Assembly: GCA_045633415.1 (NCBI GenBank)
Contig: JAZQYH010000034.1
Coordinates: 1-59,475, forward strand
DNA length: 59,475 nucleotides
Source of the DNA: RGIG3102 sp045633415
Lineage (GTDB): Bacteria > Bacillota > Clostridia > Oscillospirales > Ruminococcaceae
Direction: 5' to 3'
Shown: positions 25,091 through 32,585 of the stretch, one piece after another
Layout: each line of letters starts with the position of its first letter
Position numbering within the stretch: position 1 is the first letter of the stretch
Notes under the pieces: model-generated
Told to the model about the DNA's origin: nothing
Seen by the model: the letters and a program-made list of their open reading frames with translations, nothing else
Databases searched by the model: none
Made by a program: the position numbers and the translations under genes

Positions 25091-25422
25091 TTTTCAACAT
25101 TTTATATCAAAGCTGTTGAAAACAGACAAAGCATTGTGTTTTTAATTTTTATCAGCAGAAACAAGGCATGCAAACAAAAGTAAACTCCTTTGCCTTAAAA
25201 CACAAATATCCTCTACACTTATCAATATGTTTTTTGGCATCAGAATATACAAAATTACACAGTTTCTGCATCCTGCCAGTTTTGTTGAAAACAAAAAGTT
25301 TTCAACATTTTTTTTATAACAATGTTGATTAATTATATAGTATACATTTAGTAAATATTATATAATTATATTAATAATATAATATCTTTTATTTATATTA
25401 TATTTATATTGAGTTTTCAACA
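25091..25422. other. oriC left part: DnaA-box-like sites and A/T-rich stretch upstream of dnaA
   Basis: Five exact TTTTCAACA 9-mers: 25091-25099 and 25299-25307 (plus), 25114-25122 and 25283-25291 (minus), and 25414-25422 (plus). Between the fourth and fifth lies a stretch of about 90 bases that is almost wholly A/T (25318-25410). DnaA consensus in Bacillus is TTATCCACA, so these are two-position variants. The region corresponds to the rpmH-dnaA part of bipartite origins. Confidence 0.75.
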
Positions 25423-25437
25423 TTTTTGTGGTATACT
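25409..25437 (+). promoter_or_regulatory. dnaA promoter with an internal DnaA box
   Basis: TTGAGT (25409-25414), 17-base spacer, TATACT (25432-25437). The TTTTCAACA box at 25414-25422 lies in the spacer, so DnaA bound there would compete with RNA polymerase. Confidence 0.65.
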
Positions 25438-25473
25438 TACAGGGTATATAACGTTTAATACAGGAGAGTAAAA

Positions 25474-26772
25474 ATGGAATCTTTTAACGACGTTTTTAAA
25501 GCGGTTAAAGAGTATTGCTCCCAGAAAATTGTAAAGCAGTCTTTCGAACTTTTTATAGAACCGATGGAAGCTGGCAATCTGGAGGGTGATATAGCCATAC
25601 TTTACGCCAACAGTGAGTGGGCTAAAGGTATGATAGAAAATAGATTTGCATCTATTATAAAAGAAGGTTTTGAACGGGTGCTGGGTTTTACCCTTATACC
25701 TAAAATAGAAGTTAAATCATCTGAAGAAGATGTGAAGCAGACACCTGTAAACAGCGGTGACTATGCATTTACATTTGACACATTTATCGTTGGTTCTTCC
25801 AACAAGTTTGCCCATGCGGCTGCACTGGCTGTAGCACAGAACCCATCTGTTGCTTACAACCCACTGTTTATCCATGGTGACAGTGGTCTGGGTAAAACTC
25901 ACCTGCTGAATGCTATCAAAGCAGAAGTACTTAAAAACAACCCTAAAGCAAACATTGTGTATGTTTCAGGTGAAGACTTTACAAACGAAATTATTGCAGC
26001 TATCAGAGATAACAAGACAGCTGAATTTAAAAATAAATACAGACAGGCAGATGTACTGCTGGTTGACGATATCCAGTTTATCGCAGGCCGTGAAAGTACA
26101 CAGGAAGAATTCTTCCACACATTCAATGCCCTGCACAATGCAGGTAAACAGATTGTTCTGGTTTCTGACCGTCCACCAAAAGAAATCAAAAGTCTGGAAG
26201 ACAGACTGAGAAACAGATTTGAGTGGGGTCTGATTGCAGATATTCAGCCACCTGATTTTGAAACAAGATGTGCAATCATCAAAAGAAAATCAGACCTGCT
26301 TCGTCTGGACATTAAATTTGAAGTTATTGAATTTATCGCTTCAAAAGTTAAAACAAACATCAGACAGCTGGAAGGTGTGGTTAAAAAGCTGGACGCTATG
26401 CAGAAACTGGAAGGCAAACCACCTGTAATGGTTAATGCACAGGCAGCTATCAAAGATATTCTCAACGAACAGATGTCCACACCTGTTACTATCGACAAGA
26501 TTATCACTCACGTAAGCCGAGTATATAATGTTTCTGTAAGCGACATCCGTGGCAAAAGCAGAAAACGGGAAGTTTCTGAAGCAAGACAGATGTCCATGTA
26601 CATTATCAAGGAAGTTTGTGGTCTGACAATGGCAGAAATCGGCAAGGAATTCAATGGCCGTGACCATTCAACTGTTGTTCATTCCATCAACAACGTGTCA
26701 CAGAGATTGAAAACAGATTCATTCTACCGTGATACAGCGGAAGATATTATTAAAAATGTAAAGGCTATCTAA
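25474..26772 (+). CDS. dnaA: Chromosomal replication initiator DnaA
   Basis: DnaA binds origin boxes and opens the duplex in its ATP form. The 432-residue protein has domain I (1-80), a very short domain II (81-95), the AAA+ domain with Walker A GDSGLGKT (135-142), Walker B VLLVDD (194-199) and the arginine-finger region NRFEWGL (247-253). Domain IV carries the DNA-binding signature GRDHSTVVHSINNV (395-408). The recognition residues look standard although the local boxes are variant. AGGAGAG precedes the ATG. Confidence 0.98.
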   Translation: MESFNDVFKAVKEYCSQKIVKQSFELFIEPMEAGNLEGDIAILYANSEWAKGMIENRFASIIKEGFERVLGFTLIPKIEVKSSEEDVKQTPVNSGDYAFTFDTFIVGSSNKFAHAAALAVAQNPSVAYNPLFIHGDSGLGKTHLLNAIKAEVLKNNPKANIVYVSGEDFTNEIIAAIRDNKTAEFKNKYRQADVLLVDDIQFIAGRESTQEEFFHTFNALHNAGKQIVLVSDRPPKEIKSLEDRLRNRFEWGLIADIQPPDFETRCAIIKRKSDLLRLDIKFEVIEFIASKVKTNIRQLEGVVKKLDAMQKLEGKPPVMVNAQAAIKDILNEQMSTPVTIDKIITHVSRVYNVSVSDIRGKSRKREVSEARQMSMYIIKEVCGLTMAEIGKEFNGRDHSTVVHSINNVSQRLKTDSFYRDTAEDIIKNVKAI

Positions 26773-26831
26773 ACATATTTCAGTTATTCTTTACAAAGCT
26801 GCAAAATTTATAAACATAAACATATATTAAA

Positions 26832-27140
26832 TGTTGAAAACATTTGTATCTCCATGGCGGATATATTGACGATTATAAAAATATGCATACAAATTACAAT
26901 TTGATACGTTTTTATGCATAAATATTCAAAAAAGAATGTAAAAACTTTCAACTAAGTTTTCAACATTCAACAGAAAGTTTTCAACATTATCAACAAGGGT
27001 AAAAGTTTTCCTGTTGATTTCCACAAATTGTAAACATGGTTTTCAACAGTTAAAATGTTACAAATTTCCTTTGTTTTCTGGGAAAAAAGTAGTTTTAAAC
27101 ATTTCACAGTTCCCTACTACTACTGCTGTTTATAATATAT
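26832..27140. other. oriC right part: DnaA boxes and DnaA-trio unwinding element
   Basis: TTTTCAACA occurs at 26832-26840 (minus), 26957-26965, 26978-26986 and 27040-27048 (plus). TTATCAACA abuts at 26987-26995 and ATTTCCACA lies at 27017-27025. A short G/C patch (TCCC, 27111-27114) is then followed by CTA-CTA-CTA-CTG-CTG (27114-27128) and the A/T run TTTATAATATATTG. Boxes, G/C patch, then CTA repeats is the order of the basal unwinding system described in Bacillus subtilis, in which DnaA filaments bind the complementary strand. This is the most likely opening site. Confidence 0.75.
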
Positions 27141-27228
27141 TGCAAGTTGGGTAAATTTTCCCTGATAAAAAGAAAAAATAATTTTCTGGCATAAGATAAA
27201 TGTTAAAAACCTTGAAAGGAATAAAAAT

Positions 27229-28332
27229 ATGAAAATTGTATGTAACAGAGACAAGCTGAACGAAGCTATCGCTATAGTTCAGAGAGCTGTAGCAACAAAA
27301 AGCAATCTGGCATCAATCGAAGGTATTTTGCTGATAGCAGAAAATGATACACTGACACTGACAGGTTATGACTTTGAACTGGGTATCAAAACTACTTTCG
27401 AATGTGAAGTAGCAGTTGAAGGTGATGTTGTTCTCAACGCACAGCTTCTGGGCAACATTGTAAGAAAAGTAAATAATGAAACAATCTCCATCGAATGCGA
27501 TGAAAGAATGAACTGTATTATTAAAAGTGGTATCACAAAATACAACATCAAAGGTATTGACTCCACTGATTACCCTGATTTCCCATCAGCCGGTAAAGAT
27601 AACAGCGTAAAAATTGAAAACAGCCTGTTTACAGAAATGTGTGACTATGTTATCTACGCTGTTTCCACAGATGAAAAAAGACCTGCACACACAGGTGTGC
27701 TGATTAAACTGGAAAACAGACAGCTGACAATGGTTGCACTGGATGGCTACCGTCTGGCTGTATGTGAAAGAGAAGTTGACTTTGACGGCAGCTTCAATAT
27801 GATTGTTCCTGCAAAAGCTATGAACGAAGTAAGAAAAATTGCAGGTGACAAAGACGGCAAAATCACAATTTTTGCTTCCCGCAGATATGTTATGTTCAAA
27901 GCAGGCGAATTTATTGTACTTTCCAGACTGCTGGAAGGCGATTTCCTTGATTATAAAAAAGCTATCCCTGCAAACTATGTGACAGATGCTGTTATCAACA
28001 CAAAAGCACTGCAGGATGCAGTTGAAAGAGTTTCTCTTATTATTACAGAAAGACTGAGAAACCCTGTAAAAATGACAATCAGCGATAACACACTCAGCGT
28101 AAAGTGTTCTACAGAGCTGGGTGATGTATACGACGAAATCGGTGTAGGTCAGATTGGTCCTGATATGGAAATAGGCTTTAACAACAGATACATCCTTGAT
28201 GCACTGAAAGCAAGCAAAAAAGATGAACTGATTTTTAAATTCTCAGGTCCTCTTGCACCATGTAAAATTATTCCAAAGGAAGGCGACGACTTTACCTATC
28301 TGGTACTGCCGGTAAGATTTAAAAATGATTGA
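27229..28332 (+). CDS. dnaN: DNA polymerase III beta subunit (sliding clamp)
   Basis: A 367-residue protein with the three-fold clamp architecture. Family segments seen are ATKSNLASIEGILL near the start, the domain 2 segment DGYRLAVCE, and the C-terminal strand ending TYLVLPVRF, whose -PxR- end forms part of the partner-binding pocket. The clamp encircles DNA and tethers polymerase. AAGGA lies before the ATG. It follows the origin unwinding site directly and overlaps the S4-protein gene by eight bases. Confidence 0.97.
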   Translation: MKIVCNRDKLNEAIAIVQRAVATKSNLASIEGILLIAENDTLTLTGYDFELGIKTTFECEVAVEGDVVLNAQLLGNIVRKVNNETISIECDERMNCIIKSGITKYNIKGIDSTDYPDFPSAGKDNSVKIENSLFTEMCDYVIYAVSTDEKRPAHTGVLIKLENRQLTMVALDGYRLAVCEREVDFDGSFNMIVPAKAMNEVRKIAGDKDGKITIFASRRYVMFKAGEFIVLSRLLEGDFLDYKKAIPANYVTDAVINTKALQDAVERVSLIITERLRNPVKMTISDNTLSVKCSTELGDVYDEIGVGQIGPDMEIGFNNRYILDALKASKKDELIFKFSGPLAPCKIIPKEGDDFTYLVLPVRFKND

Positions 28333-28537
28333 GATTGCAATTAGAACAGAATTTATTAAACTTGACCAGTTCCTTAAATTTGCAGGCTGTGTTTACACAG
28401 GTGGCGATGCAAAAGGCTTTATCCAGGATGGTTATGTAAAAGTTAATGGCGAAGTGTGCACAATGCGTGGTAAAAAATTGGTACCAGGCGATACAGTACA
28501 TTTCAATGAAGAAGATTTTGTAGTAGTAAGGGAATAA
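28325..28537 (+). CDS. S4-domain RNA-binding protein, YaaA/RlbA type
   Basis: A 70-residue protein consisting of one S4 domain (IKLDQFLKFAGCVYTGGDAK, VKVNGEVCTMRGKKLVPGD). The same gene sits between dnaN and recF in Bacillus (yaaA, also called rlbA) and most Firmicutes. It is thought to bind RNA and may act in ribosome assembly. Start and end overlap or abut its neighbours, so it is part of the dnaN-recF unit. Confidence 0.9.
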   Translation: MIEIAIRTEFIKLDQFLKFAGCVYTGGDAKGFIQDGYVKVNGEVCTMRGKKLVPGDTVHFNEEDFVVVRE

Positions 28538-28538
28538 T

Positions 28539-29642
28539 ATGCCCGGTCAGTATATCAGAAACATAGATATAACAAGCTACAGGAATATTGAAAAAGCGGC
28601 TGTTGAATTTTCTCCGGGAATAAATATTATTTATGGTGAAAATGCCCAGGGTAAAACCAACTTTATGGAAGCAGTGTGGCTGATGAGTGGCGGCAAAAGC
28701 TTTCGTGGTACTAAAGACAAGGACATGATAGGTTTTGATGCTGATACTTTCCGCATTGAAGGTACTGTGGTTAATGACAGCGAGGAAGTGAAAATAACTA
28801 TAGCCTGTTCTAAAAACAACCCTAAATATTCAGGACGAATGGCAAAAGTGAACAATTCTGCTTTTGTAAGTCCATCCAGAATAGCAGGTAACTTTTACCG
28901 GGTTATATTTTCACCTGTACATCTGAATATTATCAGCGGCGGTCCTGCATTGAGAAGAAAATTTGCTGACGCCTGCCTGTGCCAAATGTATCCTGGGTTT
29001 ATGGAGAATTACAGAAAGTATCTCCATGTTATAGACCAGCGAAACAATTTCCTGAAAACTATAAAAAATTATGATAAAAACCAGCAGGATTCCATTTTTG
29101 ATACAATGGATACTACTCTGGCTGCCCTCGGGTATGAAATATATAAGATGAGAAAAGAATTTATAGAACTGCTGGCGGAATATGCCGGCAGTTACTATGA
29201 TAAAATATCTCACGGCAGGGAAAAGCTGACATTTATTTACCGAGATATGGGTAAAACCAGTGATGAAATTTATAATAAACTGGTGTCAAACAGAGAAAGA
29301 GACAGGGTGCTGGGATACACATCCACAGGTATTCACCGTGAAGATATAGATATTTATCTTGATGGTAAAAAAGCAGGTGAATATGCCAGTCAGGGACAGC
29401 AGCGCAGTATTGTAATTGCGATGAAGCTGGCTGAAAGTGACATAATGCAGCAGGTTACAGATGTGGCGCCTGCAGTATTGCTGGATGATGTTTTAAGCGA
29501 ACTGGATTCTGCCAGACAGGACTATCTGCTGAACAATGTACAGGGCAGACAGGTTTTTATCACAAGTTGCCATATAGAGAGAATTCAGTTAAGTGAAAGC
29601 AAAAAGTTTTATGTGGAAAATGGGGTAATTACAGAAGGGTAA
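28539..29642 (+). CDS. recF: DNA repair and recombination protein RecF
   Basis: A 367-residue SMC-like ATPase that helps load RecA at gaps with RecO and RecR. Walker A is GENAQGKTN (about residues 31-39), the ABC signature region is GEYASQGQQRSI, and Walker B is PAVLLDDVLSELD. The order dnaN-S4-recF is conserved. It follows the S4 gene by one base. Confidence 0.96.
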   Translation: MPGQYIRNIDITSYRNIEKAAVEFSPGINIIYGENAQGKTNFMEAVWLMSGGKSFRGTKDKDMIGFDADTFRIEGTVVNDSEEVKITIACSKNNPKYSGRMAKVNNSAFVSPSRIAGNFYRVIFSPVHLNIISGGPALRRKFADACLCQMYPGFMENYRKYLHVIDQRNNFLKTIKNYDKNQQDSIFDTMDTTLAALGYEIYKMRKEFIELLAEYAGSYYDKISHGREKLTFIYRDMGKTSDEIYNKLVSNRERDRVLGYTSTGIHREDIDIYLDGKKAGEYASQGQQRSIVIAMKLAESDIMQQVTDVAPAVLLDDVLSELDSARQDYLLNNVQGRQVFITSCHIERIQLSESKKFYVENGVITEG

Positions 29643-29711
29643 AACTTCTGCTTATTCTATTCAGCTATGGCTGACAGTTCTCTTTTATAAGGGACCACAT
29701 AGAGAGTTTTT

Positions 29712-29954
29712 ATGTATATAGAAATATTTACAGATTATCTGATTGATTCAGATAAGGTGGTGGGGATATTTGACCTTGATAACACCACAACAAATAAATT
29801 TACAAATGACTTTCTGAACCAAAAACAGAAAGAAAACAAAATCACTTATCTTGTAAGTGATATTCCAAAAAGTTTTATCCTTATGAATGACGGCAGTGTC
29901 TATGTAGTGGAGCTGTCCAGTCAGATATTGAAAAAAAGGTTTGAAATTATATAA
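29712..29954 (+). CDS. remB: RemB-like (YaaB, DUF370-related) small protein
   Basis: An 80-residue protein beginning MYIEIFTDYLIDSDKVVGIF and containing SFILMNDGSVYVVELSS, which fits the YaaB/RemB family. In Bacillus subtilis this gene lies between recF and gyrB and its product helps activate matrix genes. Here it is in the same place. A possible GAGAG ribosome binding site lies upstream. Its 3' end runs to just before gyrB. Confidence 0.85.
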   Translation: MYIEIFTDYLIDSDKVVGIFDLDNTTTNKFTNDFLNQKQKENKITYLVSDIPKSFILMNDGSVYVVELSSQILKKRFEII

Positions 29955-29967
29955 AGGCGGAGAAAAA

Positions 29968-31899
29968 ATGTCTAATATTGAAAAGAAAGTAGAGAACAAC
30001 TACGGCGGTGAGCAGATTCAGGTTCTGGAAGGTCTTGAAGCTGTAAGAAAAAGACCTGGTATGTACATCGGTTCCACAGGACCAAAAGGTCTGCACCATC
30101 TGGTGTATGAAATTGTAGACAATGCTATCGACGAAGCATTGGCAGGTTTCTGTGACCATATCGAAGTGGATATTTTGCCAGATAATGTTATCCGTGTTAC
30201 TGACAATGGTCGTGGTATCCCTGTTGGCATTCAGCCAAAGCTGGGTATTCCTGCTGTTACAGTTGTATTTACAATTCTTCATGCCGGCGGTAAATTCGGC
30301 GGCGAAAATTCTGGTTATAAAGTGTCCGGCGGCCTGCACGGTGTTGGTGCATCTGTAGTTAATGCTTTGTCTGAATGGCTGCGTGTAACAGTTCGCAACG
30401 GCGAAGGTATTTATACACAGAGCTTTAAACGTGGCGTTGCAGATGGTCCACTGGAAAGAATCGGTGATACAACAGAAAAAGGTTCTACAATTGAGTTTAA
30501 AGCAGACTATGAAATGTTTGAAACACTGGTGTATGAATTTGAAGTTCTGGAAACAAGACTGAGAGAACAGGCATTCCTTAATGCAGGTGTAAGAATCACA
30601 CTTTCTGACTTGCGTGATGAAGATGCACCTGTTGTGGAAAATATGCACTATGAAGGTGGTCTGAGAAGTTTTGTAGATTATATCCATACAAAAAGAGATA
30701 TGACAGTACTGCACCCTGTTATTCATCTGAAAACAGAAACAAGCAATTCCACAGCTGAAATTGCTATGCAGTATAATGACAGCTACAATGCAAACATTAT
30801 TTCTTTTGCTAACAACATCAATACTCCAGACGGTGGTACACACGAACAGGGCTTTAAAACAGCACTGACAAGAGTGTTCAACGATTTTGGCAGACAGAAA
30901 GGCTATATAAAGGAAAAAGACGATAACCTTTCTGGCGAAGACGTAAGAGAAGGTATTACAGCAATTATAGCTGTTAAAGTTACAGAAGCACAGTTTGAAG
31001 GCCAGACAAAAGCTAAACTGGGTAACACAGAGGTAAGAGGTCTTGTAGAAAATCTGGTTTATGAAAAACTGAGAGATTTTCTGGAAGAAAACCCAGGTAC
31101 AGCAAAGGCTATCTATGAAAAAGCACAGAGTGCACAGCGTGCAAGAGAAGCTGCAAAACGTGCCAGGGAACTGGTAAGAAGAAAATCTGCCCTTGAAACA
31201 GCAAGAATGCCTGGTAAACTGGCAGACTGTTCTTCAAAAGACCCTACTGAATGTGAACTTTACATCGTTGAAGGTGACTCTGCCGGCGGTTCCGCAAAAG
31301 GCGGCAGAGACAGGAGATATCAGGCTATCCTGCCACTGTGGGGTAAAATGATAAACGTTGAAAAAGCAAGACTTGATAAAGTTTATGGCAACGAAAAACT
31401 GACACCTGTTGTAACTGCACTGGGCTGTGGTATCGGTGAAGAAATAGACCTTGAAAAACTGCGCTACCATAAAGTAGTTATCATGGCCGATGCTGACGTT
31501 GACGGTCAGCATATCAGAACACTGTTGCTTACATTCTTCTTCCGTTTTATGAGACCACTTCTTGAAGCTGGTCATATCTACATTGCTATGCCACCACTGT
31601 ATAAAATCAGCAAAGGCAACCAGTCCAGATATGCATATGATGAAGAAGAAAGAGAAGCTATTATTGCACAGTTTGGTACAGGCTATAAAATCCAGCGTTA
31701 CAAAGGTCTTGGTGAAATGAACCCTGACCAGCTGTGGGAAACAACACTGAACCCTGAAAACAGAGTTATGATAAAAGTTGAACTGGAAGACGCACAGAAA
31801 GCCGATGAAACTTTTACAATTCTTATGGGTGACAAGGTTGGTCCACGCCGTGAGTTTATTGAAAAGAACGCCAAGTACGTAACAGACCTGGATGTATAG
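29968..31899 (+). CDS. gyrB: DNA gyrase subunit B
   Basis: A 643-residue ATPase subunit of gyrase. The GHKL domain has VDNAIDEALAG, the Mg/ATP Asn and Glu region, and GGLHGVGASVVNAL. The TOPRIM domain has EGDSAGGSA (about residue 434) and DADVDGQHIR for metal binding. Length is normal for Gram-positive GyrB. The ATG with AAGGCGGAG upstream was selected over an earlier start at 29941 inside the ribosome-binding region. Confidence 0.97.
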   Translation: MSNIEKKVENNYGGEQIQVLEGLEAVRKRPGMYIGSTGPKGLHHLVYEIVDNAIDEALAGFCDHIEVDILPDNVIRVTDNGRGIPVGIQPKLGIPAVTVVFTILHAGGKFGGENSGYKVSGGLHGVGASVVNALSEWLRVTVRNGEGIYTQSFKRGVADGPLERIGDTTEKGSTIEFKADYEMFETLVYEFEVLETRLREQAFLNAGVRITLSDLRDEDAPVVENMHYEGGLRSFVDYIHTKRDMTVLHPVIHLKTETSNSTAEIAMQYNDSYNANIISFANNINTPDGGTHEQGFKTALTRVFNDFGRQKGYIKEKDDNLSGEDVREGITAIIAVKVTEAQFEGQTKAKLGNTEVRGLVENLVYEKLRDFLEENPGTAKAIYEKAQSAQRAREAAKRARELVRRKSALETARMPGKLADCSSKDPTECELYIVEGDSAGGSAKGGRDRRYQAILPLWGKMINVEKARLDKVYGNEKLTPVVTALGCGIGEEIDLEKLRYHKVVIMADADVDGQHIRTLLLTFFFRFMRPLLEAGHIYIAMPPLYKISKGNQSRYAYDEEEREAIIAQFGTGYKIQRYKGLGEMNPDQLWETTLNPENRVMIKVELEDAQKADETFTILMGDKVGPRREFIEKNAKYVTDLDV

Positions 31900-31908
31900 G
31901 TGAAGAGT

Positions 31909-32529
31909 ATGGAATATCCTCTTATTATTGAACTGAATGTAAATCAGGATGATTTTATTGAAGTGGAAATTCTTGAACAGGAACTGGATGCACAGATTTA
32001 TAAAAAAAGCATTAAAAAAGCATTTGTGATAGAAACTGTGGTGATTGCAGTGGTGACAGCTTTTATGGCGTCTCTCGCTGCAAAAGGCACAATAATGACA
32101 GTTGCGTTGGCTTTCCCTGCTTTTTTCTGGCTTATGTTCCTTTTACACTTTGTATATAACTATAAATGGGGTATACAGAGAGAGTTCAACATGGGTGTAC
32201 AGCATATGCTGCAGAACAAAGACTCCATGGAGTTTTTTACAGCAGAAAGAGGCATGGTTTATTTCCATGAAGACAAATGCGAATACCTGACAAATGAACA
32301 GAGAAGATTTTTTGAATACGATTTAATTAAAAATATAAAAATTATAAAACATCTTTATATATTTGTGATGAAAAGGTCAAAAGAAAAAAGTCTGCGCGGC
32401 TTTGCATACATGGTAATTCCAAGAAGAAACATGGATGAAAAACAGCAGGCACAGCTGGATGAAATATGTGAATCCATTATTAAAAAATATGACCTGAAAG
32501 AATGGATGACCAGCCAGATATTTGGTTAA
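31909..32529 (+). CDS. YcxB-like two-TM membrane protein
   Basis: A 206-residue protein with two membrane segments (about 42-64 and 66-88) followed by a soluble C-terminal domain that looks like the PH-fold YcxB domain (MVYFHEDKCEYLTNE, FFEYDLIKNIKIIKHLYIFV, AYMVIPRRNMDEKQ). Function of this family is unknown. It lies between gyrB and gyrA, a conserved slot for unrelated small genes in some clostridia. AGGTG precedes the ATG at 31909; a GTG at 31900 touches the gyrB stop codon and is less well placed. Confidence 0.65.
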   Translation: MEYPLIIELNVNQDDFIEVEILEQELDAQIYKKSIKKAFVIETVVIAVVTAFMASLAAKGTIMTVALAFPAFFWLMFLLHFVYNYKWGIQREFNMGVQHMLQNKDSMEFFTAERGMVYFHEDKCEYLTNEQRRFFEYDLIKNIKIIKHLYIFVMKRSKEKSLRGFAYMVIPRRNMDEKQQAQLDEICESIIKKYDLKEWMTSQIFG

Positions 32530-32585
32530 AGTAAATTGATTTCAAAAATCATAATTTCCCTTTGATATTTAGGAGATAAATTTAA

